DNA from: Cladorhizidae sp. MBARI D1340-BT2
Taxonomy: Eukaryota; Porifera; Demospongiae; Poecilosclerida; Cladorhizidae
Assembly (NCBI GenBank): GCA_028752905.1
Contig: JAQNBH010000014.1
Coordinates: forward strand, 31,830,276-31,894,275
Direction: 5' to 3'
Length of the DNA: 64,000 bases
In this document: positions 42,657 to 55,800 of the stretch, one piece after another
How the letters are laid out: each line of letters starts with the position of its first letter
Position numbering within the stretch: the stretch's first letter is position 1
Notes under the pieces: model-generated
The model's input: only the letters and a program-made list of their open reading frames with translations
What the model was told of the DNA's origin: nothing
Databases searched by the model: none
Translations under genes and position numbers: made by a program

Positions 42657-43531
42657 GAAAGGATAACTTACTTTCTCCAGCCAGTGGGTGGGAAGTTTTT
42701 TCTTTATGTAACATCATTAAATACTAACACCAATCACTGCCCCTCCCCTTTCTAACTCTTATCACAAACTCTATGTACAATATTAATCGTGTCAGCATCC
42801 TCCCAGCGTATCAGTCCATCTAGTTGATCACTACAGAAGAAATGTAATATGTAACCCCTTCTGCCTCACATTAACATTAATTATAGGCAGAGAGACTCCA
42901 TGCAGAACATCTGAGAGATCTCAGACTTTACATACATATTTGGCAAACCGCAGTCAGGAGCATGGGATGCATCCAAGATCGTGTACCCATTCCATACCTG
43001 CAGAAACATGGAATGAGTCCAAGAATACATGTGCATTCTGTATCTTCACAGAGCTGCAGTCAGGAACATGGAACAATCCAAGATGATGACCCCATTCATA
43101 CCGTCACATAACTGGAGCCAGGAGACGAGTCCAAGACACGATCCCATTCCACATCTGCAGCCAGGAACACGGACTGCCATGTTATCACAGAGCACTGGCA
43201 TGTCACATCATCATTCTAACCTAACACACTTCGACTCAAGGAAATGTATTGATGACCTTTACCAAATGGTGTGAGGGTTTTGTGTACCATTGCCCCCCAA
43301 ATGTGTGCATACATGCTAACCATGTGTTTGGTAGACACATGTGCTGTCCCGGCTGGGGCTGGCCAGGCAATGAGAGGTCATCAACATGATGAGATGGACA
43401 AGAAGTAAGAAAAATTGAGAGAACATGGTAAAGTGTGGCCCATTTTTTTATTTTAATACTACAGGTCACACGATGAGAGGATTAGAGGCAGAGAGGGAGG
43501 TGTGTCCAGGCACATGGTTTGTTACTGCTGG
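42657..43531. other. Convergent 3' intergenic region between CIB and BBOF1-like genes
   Basis: 875 bp between two stop codons on opposite strands. It contains CIB poly(A) candidate ATTAAA (42716-42721) and, on minus, AATAAA (43452-43447), about 80 bp after the BBOF1-like stop. 42900-43190 has loose 60-70 bp repeats (CAGTCAGGA(A/G)CATGG, TCCAAGA, CCCATTCC). Confidence 0.6.
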
Positions 43532-43844
43532 TCACATGATCGGAGGGACAGGAGGTGCCAGTATGGAGTGGGAGAGGTGTTCAGCCTCTTGACCGCCCGA
43601 TTGTGTCAGGAACGCCACACTTCGTGCGAGAGATGAGGGAGGGTTTGCGCGTCTGGGGGCAGAGGTTATGGCAGGGAGGGAGGGTGAGTCAGAGACAAGA
43701 GGAAGGAGGGCTGGAAGGTGAACCGAGGTGCTGTGCGTGACTGATCCATTCATCTTGGCAAAGAGAACTTTCAAAACCTGCTCCTTGTGTTCCCACGTCA
43801 TGTCCGATATCTCGACCTTTGCCCCATCCCTCCCAAGATCCTCC
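43532..43844 (-). CDS. BBOF1: BBOF1-like terminal exon
   Basis: 313 bp entered at phase 2 (ttaattgcag|GGAGGA), stop at 43534-43532. It encodes EDLGRDGAKVEISDMTWEHK then EQVLKVLFAKMNG, the conserved C-terminal block, then a Ser/Pro-rich tail. Confidence 0.9.
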
Positions 43845-46800
43845 CTGCAATTAAATCAATTAAAAAAGATATTAAAAGAAGCCATCCCATCTCGAAGTGT
43901 CCCATGAGCGTACCATGATTGAATGTACTCCATGTCATGGTAGACGGAGCTGGTGCTTGCGTCCTGCCCTGCCCTAAAAGTTTTGATTAAGGGGTAGCTC
44001 CCTTGTCTCTTTGTGGCCGCCAACATCTTCTGCTGGTATGCCACTTTTGCATGTTGGTGACCCTCGACCCTGGACACATGATTACCTGGTGATAATGCTA
44101 GATAAACTCTAAATCAATGCATATAATTATGCATCATTTGTACAGGGGCAGAGGCAGCAGGAAGGGAAGAGAAAAAAAATACCAGCATGCACGTCACACA
44201 CTTTGTCCTAGATGCACCCACTTTATAAGCCACACCCAAATGATAAATGAATACATGGCAGATACTAACTGTACCCACACGAATGCTAATTTGGGGTATT
44301 GGTTTCGACACAGACTTCCAGAAACCCTTGTGGACTTGCCCCTGCTCATAGCATAATACACGCAGATACCACTCTAAAATTGTTCCTTGCTGAGAATAAA
44401 CATCACAGTGCCAAATTTTTCAACACACACAAATCACACACTAAAACTGTTAAAGCTGGAGGAGGAGGAGTTTGGAAGAAGCTGTTTTATATCAGTGGCT
44501 AGCATGACAACAAGCTGTAGTACTGCTAAGCAGAGAAAAGTGCACCCACTTGCTGTGTTGCAAATATTCTTAGCAGGCTGATACACTTTTGTCATGCACC
44601 ACCCTGGGATATCTATTGAGTCCAGTCCTCATCCTGGACCCAGCTCTATATTCCTAGCCCAGCCAGCATTAGGTGAACAATAATTTGAACTTTGGGAGTC
44701 CACAGATAATCCCTGGATTGCCCATAATGTCGCTGGGCATCTACGCCATCCCACTCACTGATTGGTCAATGTTTCTAAACGGTTCTCAAGCTGTGTCCCG
44801 TCTAGTATATACCTGCTTGCTTCAATCTCTTTCCTGACGTGACCCAGAGCCTCCAGGAAGAACAGCTCCACCTCTGCTCTCTGGTCCAGGATTCTGCGAG
44901 CTAGTCGTTTGATGTGCGTGCTTTCCTTGTCCTGCAGCTGACAGTATCGCTGAAGCCCCTGCAGCTCCGCCTTCATTGTGGCCTGTCTGGAGGCGTAGTT
45001 TTGTTCCAAGAGTTTTTTCTCGTGCTCGAACCCATGGAGGAGAACTGTCAGGGACTGCTCCAACTGCAGCACTTTGTCCTGCACACAAAGAAAATGTGCT
45101 CAAGGGTTGGTGAAGTGGGATTTAAAAATAAATTTAACCGCCCCCTCCTCCTCCCTCCCCCTCACCCCCCTCCTCTTCCTCCTCCTCCTCCCCCCCCATG
45201 AGATCTACAATTACAATGACCTTCTCAATAATCAACTTGAAATTCACTCTCTCTCAATGTATCGACGAGATACTCTAGCCTCCATCAGGAATAATGACTA
45301 GATGCTCTAGTCTTCACCAGGAATATGAATAATGACTAGATGCTCTAGCCTTCATCAGGAATAATGACTAGATGCTCTAGCCTTCACCAGGAATAATGAC
45401 TAGATGCTCTAGCCTTTATCAGGAATAATGACTAGATGCTCTAGCCTTCATCAGGAATAATGACTAGATGCTCTAGCCTTCATCAGGAATAATGACTAGA
45501 TGCTCTAGTCTTCACCAGAATAATGACTAGATGCTCTAGCCTTCATCAGGAATAATGACTAGATGCTCTAGCCTTCATCAGGAATAATGACTAGATGCTC
45601 TAGTCTTCATCAGGAATAATGACTAGATGCTCTAGCCTTCATCAGGAATAATGACTAGATGCTCTAGTCTTCACCAGGAATAATGACTAGATGCTCTAGC
45701 CTTCATCAGGAATAATGACTAGATGCTCTAGCCTTCACCAGGAATAATGACTAGATGCTCTAGCCTTCACCAGGAATAATGACTAGATGCTCTAGCCTTC
45801 ATCAGGAATAATGACTAGATGCTCTAGTCTTCACCAGGAATAATGACTAGATGCTCTAGCCTTCATCAGGAATAATGACTAGATGCTCTAGCCTTCATCA
45901 GGAATAATGACTAGATGCTCTAGCCTTCATCAGGAATAATGACTAGATGCTCTAGTCTTCATCAGGAATAATGACTAGATGCTCTAGCACCAGGAATAAT
46001 GACTAGATGCTCTAGCCTTCATCAGGAATAATGACTAGATGCTCTAGCCTTCATCAGGAATAATGACTAGATGCTCTAGCCTTCATCAGGAATAATGACT
46101 AGATGCTCTAGTCTTCACCAGGAATAATGACTAGATGCTCTAGCCTTCATCAGGAATAATGACTAGATGCTCTAGCCTTCATCAGGAATAATGACTAGAT
46201 GCTCTAGCCTTCATCAGGAATAATGACTAGATGCTCTAGTCTTCATCAGGAATAATGACTAGATGCTCTAGCACCAGGAATAATGACTAGATGCTCTAGC
46301 CTTCATCAGGAATAATGACTAGATGCTCTAGCCTTCATCAGGAATAATGACTAGATGCTCTAGCCTTCATCAGGAATAATGACTAGATGCTCTAGTCTTC
46401 ATAAGGAATAATGACTAGATGCTCTAGCCTTCACCAGGAATAATGACTAGATGCTCTAGCCTTCATCAGGAATAATGACTAGATGCTCTAGCCTTCATCA
46501 GGAACAATGACTAGATGCTCTAGCCTTCATCAGGAATAATGACTAGATGCTCTAGCCTCCATCAGGAATAATGACTAGATGCTCTAGCCTTTATCAGGAA
46601 TAATGACTAGAAGCTCTAGCCTTCATCAGGAATAATGAGCGGTTCAATGGAGATGATGGAATATACATACCTGGCTGCTGGGTGGCCACTCTCAGCCTGA
46701 ACTTGAAACCACACCCACCACGATTTTTCTGTATTTCAATTAGCTATCATTCTTTGTTTATGTTTTAATAGTATATATTTAGCACATCTTTTTACTATTG

Positions 46801-49800
46801 AATTATTCTTTTCTAATATTGTTTTGGCTATTATTTTATGTTATTATTATTGCCACATCCGGTACAGTGTTAGACGCGTGTGCTAGGGTGTGGTTTGTAG
46901 CACATGGTGAATAGCTAGCTACCAGTTTATATATCAAGCTCATGCGAGTCCTAGCATCTCATTAATCCTGATGAAGGTGAGAGCATCTAGTCAAAACGTT
47001 AGAGAGTAAATTTCAAGTTGATTATTGAGAAGGTTATTGTAATTTCATTATGTCAACTGAGAGTTCGTTGAAATATTTACAACCTTTGGGGAAATATTTT
47101 AGAGTGCAAATTGCAGCCTTGAAGAAGTAATTATCCTCATAGAGGGGCCCTTTCTATTTAGTTCCTGTTTAGAGTGGTAATGATGTATACATGGAACATG
47201 AGGTCATTGACGTAGGTTTCAATGGGAAGCTTTTGTACCGTATAGAATAGAGGACCAGGGTGGAGTTAACTTGTTCCACCTGACCTGAGCAATGCACGAA
47301 GAAAAAGTAGGGTTACATGGTCGGTAAGACCAGAGCAAAGTGAGAGCAAATGGGTTCACTTCACTGCATCTTTTTGAAATGGTTGTTTTGAAGTAGGGCT
47401 GACTGGAAATAAGTTAGCACAATTCCTGTTGTGTGGAGTTGTATCATGCTTGTTCCTATAGTTGTGTTGTTATTCTCCTCCTGATGTGTGGAGTTGTATT
47501 ATGCTTGTTCCTGTAGTTGTGTTGTTATTCTCCTCCTGTTGTGTGGAGTTGTATTTGCTTGTTCCTGTAGTTGTGTTGTTATTCTCCTCCTGTTGTGTGG
47601 AGTTGGATTATGCTTGTTCCTGTAGTTGTGTTGTTATTCTCCTCCTGTTGTGTGGAGTTGTATTATGCTTGTTCCTGTAGTTGTGTTGTTATTCTCCTCC
47701 TGATGTTTGGAGTTGTATTATGCTTGTTCCTGTAGTTGTGTTGTTATTCTCCTCCTGATGTTTGGAGTTGTATTATGCTTGTTCCTGTAGTTGTGTTGTT
47801 ATTCTCCTCCTGTTGTGTGGAGTTGTATTATGCTTGTTCCTGTAGTTGTGTTGTTATTCTCCTCCTGTTGTGTGGAGTTGTATTATGCTTGTTCCTGTAG
47901 TTGTGTTGTTATTCTCCTCCTGTTGTTTGGAGTTGTATTATGCTTGTTCCTGTAGTTGTGTTGTTATTCTCCTCCTGTTGTGTGGAGTTGTATTATGCTT
48001 GTTCCTGTAGTTGTGTTGTTATTCTCCTCCTGTTGTGTGGAGTTGTATTATGCTTGTTCCTGTAGTTGTTGTTATTCTCCTCCTGTTGTGTGGAGTTGTA
48101 TTTGCTTGTTCCTGTAGTTGTGTTGTTATTCTCCTCCTGTTGTGTGGAGTTGTATTATGCTTGTTCTTGTAGTTGTGTTGTTATTCTCCTCCTGTTGTGT
48201 GGAGTTGTATTATGCTTGTTCCTGTAGTTGTGTTGTTATTCTCCTCCTATATTATGCTTGTTCCTGTAGTTGTGTTGTTATTCTCCTCCTGTTGTGTGGA
48301 GTTGTATTATGCTTGTTCCTGTAGTTGTGTTGTTATTCTCCTCCTGTTGTGTGGAGTTGTATTATGCTTGTTCCTGTAGTTGTGTTGTTATTCTCCTCCT
48401 GTTGTGTGGAGTTGTATTATGCTTGTTCCTGTAGTTGTGTTGTTATTCTCCTCCTGTTGTGTGGAGTTGTATTATATGCTTGTTCTTGTAGTTGTGTTGT
48501 TATTCTCCTCCTGTTGTGTGGAGTTGTATTATGCTTGTTCCTGTAGTTGTGTTGTTATTCTCCTCCTGTTGTGTGGAGTTGTATTATGCTTGTTCCTGTA
48601 GTTGTGTTGTTATTCTCCTCCTGTTGTGTGGAGTTGTATTATGCTTGTTCCTGTAGTTGTGTTGTTATTCTCCTCCTGTTGTGTGGAGTTGTATTATGCT
48701 TGTTCCTGTAGTTGTGTTGTTATTCTCCTCCTGTTGTGTGGAGTTGTATTATGCTTGTTCTTGTAGTTGTGTTGTTATTCTCCTCCTGTTGTGTGGAGTT
48801 GTATTATGCTTGTTCCTGTAGTTGTGTTGTTATTCTCCTCCTGTTGTGTGGAGTTGTATTATGCTTGTTCCTGTAGTTGTGTTGTTATTCTCCTCCTGTT
48901 GTGTGGAGTTGTATTATGCTTGTTCCTGTAGTTGTGTTGTTATTCTCCTCCTGTTGTTTGGAGTTGTATTATGCTTGTTCCTGTAGTTGTGTTGTTATTC
49001 TCCTCCTGTTGTGTGGAGTTGTATTATGCTTGTTCCTGTAGTTGTGTTGTTATTCTCCTCCTGTTGTGTGGAGTTGTATTATGCTTGTTCCTGTAGTTGT
49101 TGTTATTCTCCTCCTGTTGTGTGGAGTTGTATTTGCTTGTTCCTGTAGTTGTGTTGTTATTCTCCTCCTGTTGTGTGGAGTTGTATTATGCTTGTTCTTG
49201 TAGTTGTGTTGTTATTCTCCTCCTGTTGTGTGGAGTTGTATTATGCTTGTTCCTGTAGTTGTGTTGTTATTCTCCTTCTGTATTATGCTTGTTCCTGTAG
49301 TTGTGTTGTTATTCTCCTCCTGTTGTGTGGAGTTGTATTATGCTTGTTCCTGTAGTTGTGTTGTTATTCTCCTCCTGTTGTGTGGAGTTGTATTATGCTT
49401 GTTCCTGTAGTTGTGTTGTTATTCTCCTCCTGTTGTGTGGAGTTGTATTATATGCTTGTTCTTGTAGTTGTGTTGTTATTCTCCTCCTGTTGTGTGGAGT
49501 TGTATTATGCTTGTTCCTGTAGTTGTGTTGTTATTCTCCTCCTGTTGTGTGGAGTTGTATTATGCTTGTTCCTGTAGTTGTGTTGTTATTCTCCTCCTGT
49601 TGTGTGGAGTTGTATTATGCTTGTTCCTGTAGTTGTGTTGTTATTCTCCTCCTGTTGTGTGGAGTTGTATTATGCTTGTTCCTGTAGTTGTGTTGTTATT
49701 CTCCTCCTGTTGTGTGGAGTTGTATTATGCTTGTTCCTGTAGTTGTGTTGTTATTCTCCTCCTGTTGTGTGGAGTTGTATTATGCTTGTTCCTGTAGTTG

Positions 49801-52800
49801 TGTTGTTATTCTCCTCCTGTTGTGTGGAGTTGTATTATGCTTGTTCCTGTAGTTGTGTTTTTATTCTCCTCCTGATGTGTGGAGTTGTATTATGCTTGTT
49901 CCTGTAGTTGTGTTGTTATTCTCCTCCTGTTGTGTGGAGTTGCATTATGCTTGTTCTTGTAGTTGTGTTGTTATTCTCCTCCTGTTGTGTGGAGTTGTAT
50001 TATGCTTGTTCCTGTAGTTGTGTTGTTATTCTGCTCCTGTTGTGTGGAGTTGTATTATGCTTGTTCCTGTAGTTGTGTTGTTATTCTCCTCCTGATGTGT
50101 GGAGTTGTATTATGCTTGTTCCTGTAGTTGTGTTGTTATTCTCCTCCTGTTGTGTGGAGTTGTATTATGCTTGTTCCTGTAGTTGTGTTGTTATTCTCCT
50201 CCTGTTGTGTGGAGTTGTATTATGCTTGTTCCTGTAGTTGTGTTGTTATTCTCCTCCTGTTGTGTGAAGTTGTATTATGCTTGTTCCTGTAGTTGTGTTG
50301 TTATTCTCCTCCTGTTGTGTGGAGTTGTATTATGCTTGTTCCTGTAGTTGTGTTGTTATTCTCCTCCTGATGTGTGGAGTTGTATTATGCTTGTTCCTGT
50401 AGTTGTGTTGTTATTCTCCTCCTGTTGTGTGGAGTTGTATTATGCTTGTTCTTGTAGTTGTGTTATTATTCTCCTCCTGTTGTGTGGAGTTGTATTATGC
50501 TTGTTCCTGTAGTTGTGTTGTTATTCTGCTCCTGTTGTGTGGAGTTGTATTATGCTTGTTCCTGTAGTTGTGTTGTTATTCTCCTACTGTTGTGTGGAGT
50601 TGTATTATGCTTGTTCCTGTAGTTGTGTTGTTATTCTCCTCCTGTTGATTGGAGTTGTATTATGCTTGTTCCTGTAGTTGTGTTGCTATTCTCCTCCTGT
50701 TGATTGGAGTTGTATTATGCTTGTTCCTGTAGTTGTGTTGTTATTCTCCTCCTGTTGTGTGGAGTTGTATTATGCTTGTTCCTGTAGTTGTGTTGTTATT
50801 CTCCTCCTGTTGATTGGAGTTGTATTATGCTTGTTCCTGTAGTTGTGTTGTTATTCTCCTCCTGTTGTGTGGAGTTGTATTATGCTTGTTCCTGTAGTTG
50901 TGTTGTTATTCTCCTCCTGATGTGTGGAGTTGTATTATGCTTGTTCCTGTAGTTGTGTTGTTATTCTCCTCCTGTTGTGTGGAGTGGTATTATGCTTGTT
51001 CCTGTAGTTGTGTTGTTATTCTCCTCCTGTTGTGTGGAGTTGTATTATGCTTGTTCCTGTAGTTGTGTTGTTATTCTGCTCCTGTTGTGTGGAGTTGTAT
51101 TATGCTTGTTCCTGTAGTTGTGTTGTTATTCTCCTCCTGTTGTGTGGAGTTGTATTATGCTTGTTCCTGTAGTTGTGTTGTTATTCTCCTCCTGTTGTGT
51201 GGAGTTGTATTATGCTTATTCCTGTAGTTGTGTTGTTATTCTCCTCCTGATGTGTGGAGTTGTATTATGCTTGTTCCTGTAGTTGTGTTGTTATTCTCCT
51301 CCTGTTGTGTGGAGTTGTATTATGCTTGTTCCTGTAGTTTTGTTGTTATTCTCCTCCTGTTGTGTGGAGTTGTATTATGCTTGTTCCTGTAGTTGTGTTG
51401 TTATTCTCCTCCTGTTGTGTGAAGTTGTATTATGCTTGTTCCTGTAGTTGTGTTGTTATTCTCCTCCTGTTGTGTGGAGTTGTATTATGCTTGTTCCTGT
51501 AGTTGTGTTGTTATTCTCCTCCTGATGTGTGGAGTTGTATTATGCTTGTTCCTGTAGTTGTGTTGTTATTCTCCTCCTGTTGTGTGGAGTTGTATTATGC
51601 TTGTTCTTGTAGTTGTGTTGTTATTCTCCTCCTGTTGTGTGGAGTTGTATTATGCTTGTTCCTGTAGTTGTGTTGTTATTCTGCTCCTGTTGTGTGGAGT
51701 GGTATTATGCTTGTTCCTGTAGTTGTGTTGTTATTCTCCTCCTGTTGTGTGGAGTTGTATTATGCTTGTTCCTGTAGTTGTGTTGTTATTCTCCTCCTGT
51801 TGTGTGGAGTTGTATTATGCTTGTTCTTGTAGTTGTGTTGTTATTCTCCTCCTGTTGTGTGGAGTTGTATTATGCTTGTTCCTGTAGTTGTGTTGTTATT
51901 CTGCTCCTGTTGTGTGGAGTTGTATTATGCTTGTTCCTGTAGTTGTGTTGTTATTCTCCTCCTGTTGTGTGGAGTTGTATTATGCTTGTTCCTGTAGTTG
52001 TGTTGTTATTCTCCTCCTGTTGTGTGGAGTTGTATTATGCTTGTTCCTGTAGTTGTGTTGTTATTCTCCTCCTGATGTGTGGAGTTGTATTATGCTTGTT
52101 CCTGTAGTTGTGTTGTTATTCTCCTCCTGTTGTGTGGAGTTGTATTATGCTTGTTCCTGTAGTTGTGTTGTTATTCTCCTCCTGTTGTGTGGAGTTGTAT
52201 TATGCTTGTTCCTGTAGTTGTGTTGTTATTCTCCTCCTGTTGTGTGAAGTTGTATTATGCTTGTTCCTGTAGTTGTGTTGTTATTCTCCTCCTGTTGTGT
52301 GGAGTTGTATTATGCTTGTTCCTGTAGTTGTGTTGTTATTCTCCTCCTGATGTGTGGAGTTGTATTATGCTTGTTCCTGTAGTTGTGTTGTTATTCTCCT
52401 CCTGTTGTGTGGAGTTGTATTATGCTTGTTCTTGTAGTTGTGTTGTTATTTTCCTCCTGTTGTGTGGAGTTGTATTATGCTTGTTCCTGTAGTTGTGTTG
52501 TTATTCTGCTCCTGTTGTGTGGAGTTGTATTATGCTTGTTCCTGTAGTTGTGTTGTTATTCTCCTCCTGATGTGTGGAGTTGTATTATGCTTGTTCCTGT
52601 AGTTGTGTTGTTATTCTCCTACTGTTGTGTGGAGTTGTATTATGCTTGTTCCTGTAGTTGTGTTGTTATTCTCCTCCTGATGTGTGGAGTTGTATTATGC
52701 TTGTTCCTGTAGTTGTGTTGTTATTCTCCTACTGTTGTGTGGAGTTGTATTATGCTTGTTCCTGTAGTTGTGTTGTTATTCTCCTCCTGTTGATTGGAGT

Positions 52801-55800
52801 TGTATTATGCTTGTTCCTGTAGTTGTGTTGCTATTCTCCTCCTGTTGATTGGAGTTGTATTATGCTTGTTCCTGTAGTTGTGTTGTTATTCTCCTCCTGT
52901 TGTGTGGAGTTGTATTATGCTTGTTCCTGTAGTTGTGTTGTTATTCTCCTCCTGTTGATTGGAGTTGTATTATGCTTGTTCCTGTAGTTGTGTTGTTATT
53001 CTCCTCCTGTTGTGTGGAGTTGTATTATGCTTGTTCCTGTAGTTGTGTTGTTATTCTCCTCCTGATGTGTGGAGTTGTATTATGCTTGTTCCTGTAGTTG
53101 TGTTGTTATTCTCCTCCTGTTGTGTGGAGTTGTATTATGCTTGTTCCTGTAGTTGTGTTGTTATTCTCCTCCTGTTGTGTGGAGTTGTATTATGCTTGTT
53201 CCTGTAGTTGTGTTGTTATTCTGCTCCTGTTGTGTGGAGTTGTATTATGCTTGTTCCTGTAGTTGTGTTGTTATTCTCCTCCTGTTGTGTGGAGTTGTAT
53301 TATGCTTGTTCCTGTAGTTGTGTTGTTATTCTCCTCCTGTTGTGTGGAGTTGTATTATGCTTATTCCTGTAGTTGTGTTGTTATTCTCCTCCTGATGTGT
53401 GGAGTTGTATTATGCTTGTTCCTGTAGTTGTGTTGTTATTCTCCTCCTGTTGTGTGGAGTTGTATTATGCTTGTTCCTGTAGTTGTGTTGTTATTCTCCT
53501 CCTGTTGTGTGGAGTTGTATTATGCTTGTTCCTGTAGTTGTGTTGTTATTCTCCTCCTGTTGTGTGAAGTTGTATTATGCTTGTTCCTGTAGTTGTGTTG
53601 TTATTCTCCTCCTGTTGTGTGGAGTTGTATTATGCTTGTTCCTGTAGTTGTGTTGTTATTCTCCTCCTGATGTGTGGAGTTGTATTATGCTTGTTCCTGT
53701 AGTTGTGTTGTTATTCTCCTCCTGTTGTGTGGAGTTGTATTATGCTTGTTCTTGTAGTTGTGTTGTTATTCTCCTCCTGTTGTGTGGAGTTGTATTATGC
53801 TTGTTCCTGTAGTTGTGTTATTATTCTGCTCCTGTTGTGTGGAGTTGTATTATGCTTGTTCCTGTAGTTGTGTTGTTATTCTCCTCCTGTTGTGTGGAGT
53901 TGTATTATGCTTGTTCCTGTAGTTGTGTTGTTATTCTCCTCCTGATGTGTGGAGTTGTATTATGCTTGTTCCTGTAGTTGTGTTGTTATTCTCCTCCTGT
54001 TGTGTGGAGTTGTATTATGCTTGTTCTTGTAGTTGTGTTGTTATTCTCCTCCTGTTGTGTGGAGTTGTATTATGCTTGTTCCTGTAGTTGTGTTGTTATT
54101 CTGCTCCTGTTGTGTGGAGTTGTATTATGCTTGTTCCTGTAGTTGTGTTGTTATTCTCCTCCTGTTGTGTGGAGTTGTATTATGCTTGTTCCTGTAGTTG
54201 TGTTGTTATTCTGCTCCTGTTGTGTGGAGTTGTATTATGCTTGTTCCTGTAGTTGTGTTGTTATTCTCCTCCTGTTGTGTGGAGTTGTATTATGCTTGTT
54301 CCTGTAGTTGTGTTGTTATTCTCCTCCTGTTGTGTGGAGTTGTATTATGCTTATTCCTGTAGTTGTGTTGTTATTCTCCTCCTGATGTGTGGAGTTGTAT
54401 TATGCTTGTTCCTGTAGTTGTGTTGTTATTCTCCTCCTGTTGTGTGGAGTTGTATTATGCTTGTTCCTGTAGTTGTGTTGTTATTCTCCTCCTGTTGTGT
54501 GGAGTTGTATTATGCTTGTTCCTGTAGTTGTGTTGTTATTCTCCTCCTGTTGTGTGAAGTTGTATTATGCTTGTTCCTGTAGTTGTGTTGTTATTCTCCT
54601 CCTGTTGTGTGGAGTTGTATTATGCTTGTTCCTGTAGTTGTGTTGTTATTCTCCTCCTGATGTGTGGAGTTGTATTATGCTTGTTCCTGTAGTTGTGTTG
54701 TTATTCTCCTCCTGTTGTGTGGAGTTGTATTATGCTTGTTCTTGTAGTTGTGTTGTTATTCTCCTCCTGTTGTGTGGAGTTGTATTATGCTTGTTCCTGT
54801 AGTTGTGTTGTTATTCTGCTCCTGTTGTGTGGAGTTGTATTATGCTTGTTCCTGTAGTTGTGTTGTTATTCTCCTCCTGTTGTGTGGAGTTGTATTATGC
54901 TTGTTCCTGTAGTTGTGTTGTTATTCTCCTCCTGATGTGTGGAGTTGTATTATGCTTGTTCCTGTAGTTGTGTTGTTATTCTCCTCCTGTTGTGTGGAGT
55001 TGTATTATGCTTGTTCTTGTAGTTGTGTTGTTATTCTCCTCCTGTTGTGTGGAGTTGTATTATGCTTGTTCCTGTAGTTGTGTTGTTATTCTGCTCCTGT
55101 TGTGTGGAGTTGTATTATGCTTGTTCCTGTAGTTGTGTTGTTATTCTCCTCCTGTTGTGTGGAGTTGTATTATGCTTGTTCCTGTAGTTGTGTTGTTATT
55201 CTCCTCCGGTTGTGTGGAGTTGTATTATGCTTGTTCCTGTAGTTGTGTTGTTATTCTCCTCCTGATGTGTGGAGTTGTATTATGCTTGTTCCTGTAGTTG
55301 TGTTGTTATTCTCCTCCTGTTGTGTGGAGTTGTATTATGCTTGTTCCTGTAGTTGTGTTGTTATTCTCCTCCTGTTGTGTGGAGTTGTATTATGCTTGTT
55401 CCTGTAGTTGTGTTGTTATTCTCCTCCTGTTGTGTGAAGTTGTATTATGCTTGTTCCTGTAGTTGTGTTGTTATTCTCCTCCTGTTGTGTGGAGTTGTAT
55501 TATGCTTGTTCCTGTAGTTGTGTTGTTATTCTCCTCCTGATGTGTGGAGTTGTATTATGCTTGTTCCTGTAGTTGTGTTGTTATTCTCCTCCTGTTGTGT
55601 GGAGTTGTATTATGCTTGTTCTTGTAGTTGTGTTGTTATTCTCCTCCTGTTGTGTGGAGTTGTATTATGCTTGTTCCTGTAGTTGTGTTGTTATTCTGCT
55701 CCTGTTGTGTGGAGTTGTATTATGCTTGTTCCTGTAGTTGTGTTGTTATTCTCCTCCTGATGTGTGGAGTTGTATTATGCTTGTTCCTGTAGTTGTGTTG

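Noticed and set aside
47462..49577. Series of 68-73 codon plus-strand frames beginning MCCYSPPVVWSC
   Set aside because: They are reading frames of the 55-bp satellite, recur wherever a unit phase allows, and lie in an intron of a minus-strand gene.
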